Assembly (NCBI GenBank): GCA_949130485.1 | Contig: OX422189.1 | Span: 9,517,992 to 9,581,991, forward strand | Reading direction: 5' to 3' | Length of the DNA: 64,000 nt | Source: Agelas oroides | Lineage: Eukaryota; Porifera; Demospongiae; Agelasida; Agelasidae | In this document: positions 9,405-21,683 of the stretch, piece after piece | How the letters are laid out: each line of letters begins with the position of its first letter | How positions within the stretch are numbered: the first letter of the stretch is position 1 | The notes under the pieces: model-generated | Databases searched by the model: none | Seen by the model: only the letters and a program-made list of their open reading frames with translations | Told to the model about the DNA's origin: nothing | Translations under genes and position numbers: made by a program

Positions 9405-11247
9405 ATACCCTGCCAGTACCATGACCAAAATACTGTAGAATGTTTTAGTTACTATACATTGTGTACAGTAAACAGCGTATCAGTAAGCTGACATTATAAC
9501 TGAACAATCAACGAACCACATCTCCCTTTAAAGAATAGGCCTAGATGTATGCATGCTTACACTGGGCCTAACATTTAGACAGAAACCTTGGCCAAATTAT
9601 CAGCATCTGGGGTAGCACTACGTTCTCGTTAGCCACACTACACATCCTAGCTACTAGAGTCTGCAAAGGAACTAATACTGCCACAACAAAATACACTGAT
9701 CACTCAAAGTCTCCATGCTGCTGCAAAACGTGCCTTACCAGTGTTTGCTGATGATGGGCTCTAATTAGAGAAAATGAGGGCGGGGCTGGAATTGCTGGAA
9801 TGTAATCCGAACTTCAAGGGCGTTGTACACCAGGTCGACTGTTTGCAACAAAGAGAGTGAGTTTTGGGGTATAAAATGATTGGATAGTATCAGGAATGCT
9901 TAATTCCTGCAAATTGTGCTCTGTGGACTGAGAAAGAACTGTGATTCCTACTTCCACAGTGCACAATGAAAAGGGAGGCAACATGGTGTTACAAGACACT
10001 ATAAACACATTGCCATTGTCCACCCTAACCTAACCCTAGTCTTGTGCTCAGACTACTTTTCACTGAGTGGGAAAATAGTCTGTTAAACTGTGTATACCGT
10101 TTTGGTTCAATTACTGTAACGTCAGAGAGCAGGATGTCCCCCTGTGCATATTGCCCAAATTGGACATACCACACTAACACATTGCCATTGTTCGCCCTAT
10201 TAACCTAGTCTCATGCTCAGACTACTTTTCACTGAGCGGGAATATAGTCTGGTAAACTGTGTATACCATTTTTGGTTCCAAATTACTGTGACGTCAGAGG
10301 GCAGGATGTCCCCCCAGACATTGCGCCCTAGTGCACAATGCCCCCCAGTGCAGAATGTCTCCCCGCCTACGTTATGCGTGCGAACAGTCAACTGGATTAT
10401 GAATCTAAAAATGCTCTAGCAAACAGTGAACTCTGAGACAGCCTGCTTGTGCCCCTTTTGAAAGATAGAATAACCTAGTCCACACGGTAGCTAGGGTCGC
10501 CTGATCAACATCCATTTTGCTAGCAGATCGTTGGCACGTGGTGTGGAATGTAATCTTCAATGACGTCAAGCGTTATATTAGAAAAGAGCAGTGCACCAGC
10601 ATTCCGGTACAGTTTAATGAAAATGAAATAGATAGTTTCCAGACCCATTTTTTCGGCAGGCATGAAAATGGGGTCTGGGAACTGCCCAGTCTGGGAACAA
10701 CAAGACTATCCTTACCCTAACCCTAACCATTGTTCCTAAACCATGTAGCCATTGTTCTCAAATTAGTAGCAGCGATTCTGGATACTCAAAATTTCTGTCA
10801 CTTCTGTCAAAAACTGCAGGCACTAGCCATTATCAAAATTCTACTAGTGTATGTCTTAGGAAAGTAAAGTTTTTGTCTCAGGGTAGGCAAATAGTGATGT
10901 CATCCGCAGTTAATAAATGGAACAGCCCAATAATCCCACCAAGGGGTATGGCCGGAAGTTACGGGGATTTTTATAAAGTGTTCTCTAAAAATACTAACCA
11001 ATTATATGGTTATCTCAGCTATCTGCTAACTAATGTTTCTTTAACCTGAAATCATGTAGACTATGATACGTGTGCATACCGTACACAAAGATATTTGTGT
11101 TATGTTAGCGGTCGAGACGTCTCCGATGTCTCCAAACAAAATACCACAATGATATTATTTTGGAGTTTGTATCATCATATGCCTACTCATCTCTAATTGC
11201 ATTATTATATCTGACTTCATTGTGCTACCATCACTATACAGTAAACT
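9405..11247 (+). promoter_or_regulatory. spacer upstream of Kelch-kinase copy 2
   Basis: No gene was found. The spacer contains two diverged copies of a block of about 150-200 bp (around 10016-10165 and 10170-10400), full TGACGTCA (CRE/ATF-like) sites at 10289-10296 and 10561-10568, short CCCTAA runs near 10020 and 10708, and an imperfect palindrome at 10634-10683. Because the same elements precede copies 3 and 4, this is the likely promoter region, but no TATA or start site can be assigned. Confidence 0.4.
10634..10683. repeat. palindrome with TTTCCAGACCCATTTT arms
   Basis: The arms of about 20 bp (GTTTCCAGACCCATTTT and its near complement) flank a short GC-containing loop. The homologous palindromes are at about 23005-23055 and 34910-34960. 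Variants of the CCAGACCC / GGGTCTGG motif recur through the window (e.g. 9067, 53330, 62535), suggesting a dispersed foldback element. Confidence 0.5.
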
Positions 11248-14200
11248 ATGGCTGCTCATCATACCAGCTACGAGCCACTACCCAGAGCTGCACATGCTGC
11301 AGTTGCTGTGGACAATAAGCTGCACATGTGGGGTGGTTGGGCTGGGTCAAAGGAGAAGTCACGAGAGCTAACAAAACATGTGGAGGTGTTTGACATCTCC
11401 AAGGAGCTATGGGAGCAGAAACCAACCCATGGCACCCCACCACCTGGACTGTGTGGCACTGCGTACACAGTGGTGGGGTCGTGTTTGTTTGTGTTTGGAG
11501 GGTCTGATGGTTTGTCCTACCACAACAGCCTCCTTAAGCTTGACCTACACACCTTTCACTGGGAGCGGGTGCAAGTATCAAACCCCTCTAGTGGCCCACA
11601 GAGGAAGACAGGCTGCGGGATGGTTTCCTATGGTGATAACCTGCTGGTGGTCTTTGCTGGGTGGACGGACAGTGGGGAGACAGACGAACTGCATGTCTTT
11701 GACTTAGACAAAGGTGAGTACAGTCTGTGTACCAAACCACAAGCCAAGCAATATTATACGGTTCATGTGGTGCAGTAAGGAAGTTTAGATGTTATGTCTG
11801 GAGTGACTGTTGTACCCACTCACTTTCTGAGTGGGTACAACCAAGGGAGCACTGACCACAAACTCGACTCGATGAGCCCTTGGTATAACAGTCCTCCAGA
11901 CTTTGGTGATACCAGACAAGAAGGGTGGCAGCAACAACATGCCACTCATGATAAACGTAAACAGATTTGATTGTACACAAAGTGTACCTTGTGTTGGTTG
12001 CTAGTGTCATTGAGCACACTCTGTTAAGTTGTGTTGATTGATTTGCTTCATGTCATACTACTTGTTTTCCTTGATGAGAATGTTGAGTAGTCCATCTGAA
12101 CAAGTCACCAAGCTGCAGATGGTTGGGTTGTGCACACATGAACTATGACCTGGGAATAAGACTAGTGGAAGATTAAAGTGTTCCGGATCCCTCTTAGCTG
12201 TATGTGTGGTTCATTGTCCAACTAATCAGTGCACAATAATGTGGTTGTTGGAGGAAATCTCAATCAACTACTTGTGTGCCACAGGACAACCTACACATGT
12301 TCTGACCTGTATTAGTGGTCATCTCCAGTTGAGACTCTCTTCACTATAATTATGTGTGGATCATTGTCCAACTAATCAGGTCACAATACTGTATTGTCAT
12401 GTTTCTCTCCACTGTTACAGGAGAGTGGTCATCTCCAGCTGTGACTGGGACAAAGCCTCCTCCTCTCTCCTGGTTCTCCTTCACCAAAGTTGACAGCAGG
12501 AGGGCTGTGGTGTGTGGAGGGGCTGCAGGTTTGGAGAAATATGGTGATGCCTACGTACTTGAGCTGGATAAGTGGGTGCGTGCATAATAGAATTGTGTAA
12601 CTTGTAATTATGTGACAATATGTTGATGACTAGCTTTGATTGGAAAGGAGCCATGATACTTGCAGTTGTTGACATGTAACTAGGCTGTGTTGTCATGAAC
12701 CTTCACATTCAACAATGTAGCTCTTTCATGTTAAAACCACTCTAAGTATGTGAGTCAATTTTGAATACCACTAGTGTACGGTGGGAGGACAGTTGGTTGT
12801 CAGTCAGTTATGTACATGAGCTGGATAAGTGTGTGAGTGTAACGTGTTGTGGACTAGTTTTGAAGTAGGCCATTGGAAGGAAGCCACAATACTTGATTGT
12901 TGACATGATGTAACTAGGTTATTTTGTCATGACAGTACTTTCAACTTGTAATCTAATTAATGTTGGATACTGCAGCATGTTTTATCACTCTAACAAGGTT
13001 GAGGATATACAAACTATCAGTTACTGTATGAAGGTGTACTGTGTATAGTAGTGATTGTGAAATTATCCTGTCAGAGTGCCTTTTTACGGAAATATTTCAG
13101 CATTTGTCGTTTGATCGTTTGTGATCAATGTCATAGTTATGCTATGAATAAACGAGCAGCCTATATGTATTATGTACACTGCTTAGTCTTTCAATAATGG
13201 CAGTTACCACCACCATATTTGGTATGATCATCAGTCACATGGAGCTGCAGTGCATTGTGTACATGACTGTGGGTCTTGCCTTCCTCAGCAATGGACCAAA
13301 CTGGACACCACTGGAGGTCCCAGGCCACCTGCAAGGTTCTACCATGCTACATGTTGTATTGCTGGTCCCCTCACTGGACAGGAGCATCCACTGCTGCTGG
13401 TGGGAGGTGGGTTCAATGGACATGCCCTCAAAGACATGTGGGTGTTGGATGTTGACAGAGGAGTGTGGAGTGAGGTTAGTGAGTTAATTTCTCTGGTGTA
13501 TGATGAGTTGCATCAAGAGTGCATGTTATACATATGTGCTGTTGCTTACATACATGTGGCTGTGTGCCTTGAATCTCTTGTATAGCCAGCTACAGTAGGA
13601 TGTACCCAGTGGATGTATATACCAAATGTTCATAGACTCATGTTTATGGATTTATGCTAGGCACAGTTTGCATACCTGAACAGTATGTGTTCCAATGTAC
13701 TTGCAGTACTAGTGTACACACTAACACAAGTATGTTATGTAACGGATGTTTCATCAGCTGCTATTACCTCCTCCTGTACAGGTTACTCTTCCTCAAGGAA
13801 TGGGACCACGATATTGGCACACTGCTACTGTGTTTGGGTCTGGACCAAACTTCAGGATGGTGGTCATGTTTGGTGGGAGGAGGAGGATTGTGGGTGACCC
13901 AATAGCTGAGACAACCCTCCTCCATCTTGGTGAGTGTGCAGTTTGGAACATAACATGTTACACGAGGAGGAGCATTCCCTTTGGTAAAGTGTCCACATCA
14001 GGGGCAGCACCAGCCACTTGAAGGTGGTCAGACCACTAGAGTAATAATCCTTGTGAAGTATGTTTTTTAGTGCTGTTCAGCTAAGACAAGAGCAGTACAA
14101 GTATAGAAGAATGAATGAATGTGAACTGAGTAATGATAGAGAATTGTGTATGTAAGACAGTAGACACCAGGGTTGAGAGAAGAAAATAGTAGAATACAGT

Positions 14201-17143
14201 AGACACCAGGGTTGAGAGAAGAAAATAGTAGAATACAGTAGACACCAGGGTTGAGAGAAGAAAATAGTAGAATACAGTAGACACCAGGGTTGAGAAGAAA
14301 ATAGTAGAATACAGTAGACACCAGGGTTGAGAGAAGAAAATAGGTAGAATACAGTAGACACCAGGGTTGTAGTAATTGAAAAACCAAATGTAATGACTAC
14401 GTAATGATTACAGGTTTTCAAACACAGTAATTTGTAATTGTAATTTCACTTCACAACAACTGATGTAATTTGTAATGCTGAACAAAAGGCATGTAATTGT
14501 TTGCAGGGGATAGTAAGATACCAATTACAAGTTCAATTACAATATTGGCAAACTCAGTAAACTCAGCTAACCACATGCTGTTCAAGACATGTGGCAAGAG
14601 CATGCTTTGTCAGCATATTTACAATTCATGACTACTTAATTTAACAAAGTAATTTGTAATTTTGTCATTTTTCTGTAATTGTAAGCAACCTTGGTAATTG
14701 TAATGGTGTTAATTGACGATTCAGGCTCAAGTAATTGTAATCAATAAAACCATGCCAGAATTCAATTACTACAACCCTGATCGCCCTGATGTATTGTAAG
14801 AGCTGATCAATTGCACACATTTATTGTAAAGATTTTGATTCAGTTAGCACTGTATTCAGCAGTCAGGAAATGTTCTCCTAGCATGTTGGTGTACTTTATT
14901 GCTGTTTAGTTATGAGACCAGCTATGAAACAAAAGTAGCTAACCCTCTCTAATGTAACTGTTTCTACACGTGATAGTCATAAACCTGAACCAGCCAGAAT
15001 AAAACCACCACTGTATACATTCACCCACCCAGTTCCACAGCCCCCATCTGCAAGGAAGCTAACAAAATCATGAGAGAGGAATATCAACTGGTTCCTGAAT
15101 TGATTGTGTATAGTGATTCATACTCTGCCACGGAGTCATAGTGCATGACTGAGTGGTAGGGGTATCTGACTGGCACTCAGAATCAACCCCAGTTGAACAC
15201 CTAAACATTTTTCTCTCTGAGAAGTGAAGTCCATTGTACATGGCAGTATCAAACAATGTTCTCTTACGTTGTTTCCATTCAGTATTCCAGCTGTCATAGA
15301 TTATTACCATCTAGCTGTGTCAGTTTTTGGCAATATTGGTAGCCTATACAATTCAGATACCTGTCTGTGTATTTCCATTTCAAGAGTGAGAGTCAATTGA
15401 AATTCAGCTGAGGCCTCTTGGCATTGCTGCTAATGTAGCTTGTCTTCCGCTCCTCTGCCACGGGTCCAAGTGGCTCAGTGGTAAGAGCATCTGACTAGTA
15501 TTCAGAAGGTCTTGGGTTTGAATCCCAGCTGGATCCCGGAATTTTTCACATGGATTTATTTCTCGCTCTCTCAGCAAAAACATCATAATCTTTCTCATGT
15601 TTTCTACTTTGATGTACCATGTGTATTACCAGAACCAACAGCAAATCTCTCACAACTCTCCTTCCTCCTCCCACACTTTCTCACTCCTTTCCTTCGTCTC
15701 AGAGTGCCGCAGGGGCAGGTGGCAGGTGACGAGGGTGGTGACAAAGGAGGAGCTGGGGAGACCAGCGGAGAGGCTGAGGGAGCAGATGGAGAAGCTGCAG
15801 CTGCATTCAGCAAAGGTAGTCATGTTGGAGCAACAGCCGGCCATGGCTGAGGAGAGGGTGAGGAGACTGGAGACAGAGAAACAGGCAGCTGAAACAAGAG
15901 CTGAAATAAGAGCTGAGAGAAGGGTGAGTTGTACAGAATGCTGGAAGAGGATGGAGGGAGAGAAACAGATCAGAACTGACAGAAGAGCTCTTCAACCTGT
16001 TCCCACTACCTAATCTTCCTCACATTCATTCTGCAGATTGCTGACCTACAGAGGAGAGCCAGAGATGCAGAGAATACCACTACCGACCTCATAAGGCAGA
16101 CCACTGATGCTAACCAGAGAATGAGGGAGGCAGAGGCCAGGGCTCAACAGTATCATCGAGAATCCACACAAACTGTCGCACAAGCTGAACAAAGAGCTGC
16201 ACAATCTGACCAAAGGGCCACACAAGCTGAGCAAAGGGCCACACAAGCTGAGGCAGGAGCACGTTTCTTGCAGCAGCAGAATGAAGAAATGGCAGTGAGG
16301 GTGAGACAAGCGGAGCAGACAGCAAGAGAGGCACAGGAGAGAGCAAGGACAACTGAGCAGAGAGCCCAGAGACTGGAGGCAAGAAGTCATGATCAGTTCT
16401 GGGTAGTAAATAGAGAAGAGATCCAGCTAACCGACCAGGAACTGGGCAGAGGTGGATGGGCTGTAGTGAAAGTAGCCAAGTTCCGAGGCCTCCGAGTGGC
16501 AGCCAAGTGTCTGCATACCCTCATTGTCTCTGACTACAACCGACAGCTGTTTGTGAGGGAGATGAGTATTGCTGCTAGAGTGCGCCACCCCAACCTGGTG
16601 CAGTTCATTGGTGCCATGATGGAGGGAGAACCTATCATCCTGACAGAGCTGATGTCCACAAGCCTGAGGGCTGTCTTAGAGCGCAGGCCATTCAACCCTG
16701 CTCAGATCACCTCCATCAGCCTGGATGTGGCCAGAGCCCTCAACTATCTCCACCTGATGCAACCTGACCCTATCATCCACCGTGACATCAGTAGCGCAAA
16801 CGTCCTGCTGGAGCCAGGGCCCAGCAACAGCTGGAGGGCCAAAGTATCCGACTATGGCTCAGCCAACTTCCTCCAGCAACTGAGAACAGCTGGTCCTGGA
16901 AACCCAACATATGCTGCCCCAGAAGCCGGCATTCCCTCTCAGCAGTCACCACAAATGGATGTCTACAGCTATGGTGTTCTCCTGCTGGAGACGTGCAGTC
17001 GAAGGTTTCCCAATCCTGAAGAGTGTGAAGCCCTTCTCCAGCGAGTCCAGCAGCCAACCATGGTGGCACTGATACAACAATGCATGGAACAAGAACCTAC
17101 GAGAAGGCCGACAATGAGTGACATCATTGGACAGTTGGAGTGA
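11248..17143 (+). CDS. Kelch - coiled-coil - TKL-like protein kinase, copy 2 (complete)
   Basis: Six exons: 11248-11713, 12421-12575, 13289-13474, 13782-13929, 15703-15923 and 16037-17143. All have GT-AG borders and matching phases, giving 760 codons plus TGA. Residues 1-318 hold about six Kelch blades (LHMWGGW, LFVFGGSDG, LLVVFAG, VVCGG, LLLVGGG, VVMFGG). Residues 319-510 are coiled coil, with about five heptad repeats. The kinase spans about 515-760: glycine loop 529, Lys549 (VAAK), Glu567, Asp642 of HRD, Asn647, and Asp664 in DYG instead of DFG. The start MAAHHTSYEPLPR fits a blade beginning at once, with no signal peptide, so the protein should be cytosolic. Kelch probably binds a partner and the coil oligomerises the kinase; the actual pathway is unknown. 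Intron 4 carries a 39-bp repeat and a transposon. Confidence 0.88.
14156..14361 (+). repeat. 39-bp tandem repeat in intron 4 of copy 2
   Basis: About five and a half copies of a 39-bp unit (start ACAGTAGACACCAGGGTTG) are nearly identical; one lacks two bases and one has an extra G. Each unit contains CAGGGTTG, the terminal sequence of the adjacent element at 14362-14779, so the array seems to have grown from that element's left edge. Other units lack it. Confidence 0.75.
14362..14779. mobile_element. hAT-like non-autonomous transposon in intron 4 of copy 2
   Basis: This 418-bp AT-rich block has perfect 19-bp terminal inverted repeats (CAGGGTTGTAGTAATTGAA at the left, its complement at the right). 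CAGGG...CCCTG ends are typical of hAT elements. There is no coding capacity. The orthologous introns of units 1 and 3 lack it; the flanks TGTATGTAAG and TGTATTGTAAG suggest an imperfect target-site duplication that also encloses the 39-bp repeats. Confidence 0.65.
15462..15536 (+). repeat. tRNA-derived element (SINE head or tRNA pseudogene), unit 2
   Basis: This copy folds best: GGGTCCA/TGGATCC ends, D-arm GGCTCAGTGGTAAGAGC, anticodon stem TCTGA/TCAGA around the 7-base loop CTAGTAT (anticodon AGT, threonine-like), and T-arm GGG-TTTGAAT-CCC. One unpaired base on each side of the acceptor argues against a functional tRNA. Confidence 0.5.
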
Positions 17144-17640
17144 TGTGCTTCCATAACACAATTGGTAGAACAATTAACTAGAAAGGCAATGCCACTGTTT
17201 TCCACTTGTATTAGCCAGATACTAGCTGTTTGTTTAGGAACTAAATCATTGTGTATGTTTTTGTAACTAGTTGGTAATATTCTATGTGTAATTATTGTGA
17301 GTGTGTGTTCTGAGTTTGTACTGTGTCCTAGTTAGTTCTGAGTTTGTGCCATGTTCTTGCTACCCTGGACTGACTTGATGACAACACTTTGTGCAACCAG
17401 AAATTTGACATCTCCTTCAACACAAGTCAGAAAGTGGTTGAATAATAGCATTAATTACCTATTGTCATGCAGCCTTGTTATAGTCTTATCATAGACCATT
17501 GTTACATTCATTTCTGTATGCTCTATGATGTGTAGCCTCAATTGCATGTTATGGCTTGTCTGGCATGATGACATTTTCATGGTAAGCCACAACGATGCGA
17601 CAAAACATTTTGTAATAGTAAATTCCTGTCCCTTTCAACT
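17144..17640. other. 3' flank of copy 2
   Basis: This is 3' UTR-like sequence matching unit 1. From about 17401 it jumps to the tail of the second-kinase relic (KFDISFNTSQKVVE), because about 435 bp present in unit 1 are missing. No intact gene. Confidence 0.4.
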
Positions 17641-17702
17641 GATCCAGCAGTCCCCCACAGTGCCACTGACCTGCACTCTGCTTCCACTGATGTGCCACAG
17701 TC

Positions 17703-18260
17703 TCAGCCAGTAACTAATTTTCTACCTTCAAGAGCCGTAACCATGAGATTGACTAGAGTGGCTCTGGAGAGTCCAATGTTTGTTTTCAGCTTGAGGAAGC
17801 CAGTGGGATTGGGTATTCCTTGTGACCCCACTTCTATTGTCACCAGGCTTGCTGTGTATCCGGCGTCCTGAATGGTATCCAGTAGTTCCTGGTACCTGTC
17901 TTCTTTCCGCTTGATGGCACCTTCAAACAGAGTGTCAAAGCACACTGTTAGCTCAATGAGGGACACCTTCTTTGTTGTCTCATCCCAGTAGATGATGTCT
18001 GGTCTCAGATCAGTGGCTACAATGTGGCAGGGGAAGGAATACTCTGAGCTGATGAGATCCACTGTTGATGAGGTTGTGTCTGGGAGGTGTTCTTTGACCA
18101 CTTCATAGAGAAGGGCCAGCACTGCATTTAGTCTTGCTTTCAGAATGTAGTGTGCAAGCTCAAATAGTCTTTTTCTTTCATCCTGATTGATTATCCCTAA
18201 TAGGGCATTCACTCAGTGGCAAAGAACTCCTTGCACTAAAAGACGACATATTGCCGGAAG
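17703..18260 (-). mobile_element. retroelement fragment with nuclease-like C-terminal domain, unit 2
   Basis: A minus-strand frame of about 169 codons (17703-18212) carries the same domain as in unit 1, preceded by IINQDERKRLFELAHYILKA. Between the two units the frame has mainly single-base changes; unit 1 has a further small deletion near 6260. It marks an insertion made before units 1 and 2 separated. Confidence 0.55.
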
Positions 18261-18635
18261 ATGTGATTGCAATTATCAGTTGACAGTTGTTGCTGGGTTC
18301 AATACTGTTTTCTTTTGTTGTTGATTTGTGTACAATGCGTCTGAAAATCCTAGTAAACGGACTTGTAAGGCGCTCTTTTGTGAGACTACGGTGGATGTAA
18401 ATTTTGACCTCAGGGTGGTAGAATGGGGAAGGAGGCTACAGCAGCCCCCATCCAACTCCAAATCTCCTATTAAAGCAATATGACTGTGGATGAGAGACAT
18501 CAACTCATGTTACTGCACCCCCCCCCCCCCCCCCCCTCCTCCCCCTCCCACCATCACAGCAAACAAAAACAGTGTGTAAAGAGTTAATAAACAAATTGTA
18601 TCTGTAATGTGTTCTGATTGTATGAACTGTTATAG

Positions 18636-18869
18636 GTATCCTGAATGAGAAGCCAACTCTACATGACCTCATGGAGAAGGTCGCAGCTGATATCCCAGCC
18701 AAATGGGAGGAGGTGGGCTATGCCCTTGGAATTACAAGACCATATACAGCGTATCAAGTATGAAATTACTCCATTACTTATCCCAATGACAGCATATCGA
18801 GAGATGTTTGCCCACTGGCTAAAGAATGAAGAGTGCAGTATTGAGATCAGTAAATCAAGAGGAAGATAG
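18636..18869 (+). pseudogene. death-domain exon relic A, unit 2
   Basis: It begins after the acceptor TTATAG with ILNEKPTLHDLMEKVAADIP and WEEVGYALGI. It has the same 2-base deletion after TRPY as unit 1, so the inactivating change predates the split of these two units. The remainder (YREMFAHWLKNEECSIEI) is in another frame. Confidence 0.65.
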
Positions 18870-19171
18870 ACCACTATAGCTAGCTGGAAACTTAAAAAAG
18901 TATAAATTTGTTAGCCTCGTTCCCAGGCTAATTTGTACCACAGAACTTTCAACTGTAGAACTGATAACTTTGTCTTCTAGCTAATAAATATTATCATGTG
19001 TTCATGCAATTGAGTTCCAATCACAATTAGTATAGAAAGACTTTGCAATACCATAATTATGGATGCATTGTAATTACAGACTACACTATAATTATATAGC
19101 CTTGTTTAGGGAATGAGGGTGACATGTACATAGCTACGTAGCAATGTATGCCACGTGCATGCATGACTGCT

Positions 19172-20698
19172 GTGTACACCAATCAAGCAATCAATAATAG
19201 CAACAACCACCATATCCTAGCTTCACACAATCATGTACACCAATCAAGCAATCAACAACCACCATATCCTAGCTTCACACATGTACACCAATCAAGCAAT
19301 CAACAACCACCATATCCTAGCTTCACACATGTATACCAATCAAGCAATCAACAACCACCATATCCTAGCTTCACACATGTACACCAATCAAGCAATCAAT
19401 AATAGCAACAACCACCATATCCTAGCTTCACACATGTACACCAATCAAGCAATCAACAACCACCATATCCTAGCTTCACACATGTACACCAATCAAGCAA
19501 TCAACAACCACCATATCCTAGCTTCACACATGTATACCAATCAAGCAATCAACAACCACCATATCCTAGCTTCACACATGTACACCAATCAAGCAATCAA
19601 TAATAGCAACAACCACCATATCCTAGCTTCACACATGTACACCAATCAAGCAATCAACAACCACCATATCCTAGCTTCACACATGTACACCAATCAAGCA
19701 ATCAACAACCACCATATCCTAGCTTCACACATGTACACCAATCAAGCAATCAACAACCACCATATCCTAGCTTCACACATGTATACCAATCAAGCAATCA
19801 ATAACAGCAACAACCACCATATCCTAGCTTCACACATGTACACCAATCAAGCAATCAATAATAGCAACAACCACCATATCCTAGCTTCACACATGTACAC
19901 CAATCAAGCAATCAACAACCACCATATCCTAGCTTCACACATGTACACCAATCAAGCAATCAACAACCACCATATCCTAGCTTCACACATGTACACCAAT
20001 CAAGCAATCAACAACCACCATATCCTAGCTTCACACATGTATACCAATCAAGCAATCAATAACAGCAACAACCACCATATCCTAGCTTCACACATGTACA
20101 CCAATCAAGCAATCAACAACCACCATATCCTAGCTTCACACATGTATACCAATCAAGCAATCAATAACAGCAACAACCACCATATCCTAGCTTCACACAT
20201 GTACACCAATCAAGCAATCAACAACCACCATATCCTAGCTTCACACATGTATACCAATCAAGCAATCAATAATAGCAACAACCACCATATCCTAGCTTCA
20301 CACATGTACACCAATCAAGCAATCAACAACCACTATATCCTAGCTTCACACATGTACACCAATCAAGCAATCAACAACCACTATATCCTAGCTTCACACA
20401 TGTACACCAATCAAGCAATCAACAACCACCATATCCTAGCTTCACACATGTACACCAATCAAGCAATCAACAACCACTATATCCTAGCTTCACACATGTA
20501 CACCAATCAAGCAATCAACAACCACTATATCCTAGCTTCACACATGTACACCAATCAAGCAATCAACAACCACCATATCCTAGCACACATGTACACCAAT
20601 CAAGCAATCAATAACAGCAACAACCACCATATCCTAGCTTCACACATGTACACCAATCAAGCAATCAACAACCACCATATCCTAGCTTCACACATGTA
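19172..20698 (+). repeat. 48/57-bp minisatellite, about 30 copies, unit 2
   Basis: Same repeat as in unit 1 but longer, with a different order of 48- and 57-bp units. A 4-bp AATC insertion after the first unit shifts the frame, but a new ATG at 19233 opens a frame through 29 repeats into the death-domain sequence. A few units carry CACTATATC instead of CACCATATC, and one lacks 6 bp. Confidence 0.85.
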
Positions 20699-20876
20699 TA
20701 TCCGGAATGAGAAGCCAGCTCTATATGACCTCATGGAGAAGGTTGCAGCTGAGATTCCAGCCAAATGGGAGGAGGTGGGCTATGCCCTTGGAATTACAAG
20801 ACCATCCATGCAGCGTAACCCAATGACAGCATATCGGGAGATGTTTACCCACTGGCAAAATAAAGAACGAAACTGA
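20699..20876 (+). pseudogene. death-domain exon B fused to the minisatellite, unit 2
   Basis: The frame runs on from the repeats into IRNEKPALYDLMEKVAAEIP, WEEVGYALGI, TRPSMQRNPMTAYREMF and THWQNKERN, ending at TGA 20874-20876. It has the same shortened helix 3-4 region as unit 1 B and unit 3. No splice acceptor remains in front. Confidence 0.5.
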
Positions 20877-21326
20877 GCAGCAGTGCACATGGAGTGCAGT
20901 GTTGAGAGCACTTGCCACTAAACATGCAAGTGGAAGATAGACTACTAGCTGCAAATATTAGAAAATAATTAACTTTTACAACAATGTGATTGTTCTGTTC
21001 AGAAGAATAGCACATGATTGTTGAACCAGTACCATGATATGTACTGTACACGACCCTGCAATGAATAACACACATATGAACACACACACACAAATGCAGT
21101 GGACCTACTATAGATCAAAATTGCAATCATCTAGTGCTGTTGTGTTTGTCAATGTCATGAGGGGGGTCCTGGTGGAGATGTGCACAGCTCGCTTCCCTGA
21201 GGTGGCTGATCGTGAGTGTACTTATTTTAGCGATAATGATTCTGATCGCTAAAATCACTAAATTTAGTACGTGCAATAATTAAAAGTAACATTAATAAGG
21301 TATGTCACCAGACCATCCTCTCTTGC

Positions 21327-21683
21327 GTGCGTGTACCGTGTACCGAGGGTCTGGGAATAAGACTAACTGAAGATCTACTGGTAGACCACACACTTGCTGC
21401 CAAAGAATGGCCTTGCTGGTTTGGGGGAGAGTGTAGTATTGTATTGAGACCACTACGTGAACTGGGTACGAGGCTACAAAAATTTGGTGTATTGAAACCT
21501 CCTTACTCAGCTACTGCAAGAGACGTACAAGCTGACTCATGGGAAAAACTGTTGCAGTATAGCTATGACTTATTAGCAGCAGTGATACCCTGGGGTACAT
21601 TCATACAAACAGTGCCTAAAATATGGGAATATCTCATAGTTTTGTTGTCCTCATTGTTCACTTGCACTAGCTCAGTATGTTGA
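21327..21683 (+). CDS. conserved hypothetical frame at unit end, unit 2
   Basis: This is the longest version of the conserved unit-end frame: 118 codons with WPCWFGGECSIVLRPLREL, VLKPPYSATARDVQADSWEK and PWGTFIQTVPKIWEYLIVLL. A single-base difference turns the TGA of units 1 and 3 into TGG. Not recognised; the start at 21327 may simply be the first ATG in an open stretch. Confidence 0.3.
   Translation: MRVPCTEGLGIRLTEDLLVDHTLAAKEWPCWFGGECSIVLRPLRELGTRLQKFGVLKPPYSATARDVQADSWEKLLQYSYDLLAAVIPWGTFIQTVPKIWEYLIVLLSSLFTCTSSVC

Noticed and set aside
10708-10730. CCCTAACCCTAACC runs, telomere-like
   Set aside because: Only two to three repeats and repeated at the same place in each spacer; not a telomere or a large interstitial array.
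14067-14421. Overlapping minus-strand frames with LNPGVYCILLFSS repeats
   Set aside because: Product of the 39-bp tandem repeat, whose length is a multiple of three; no other support.
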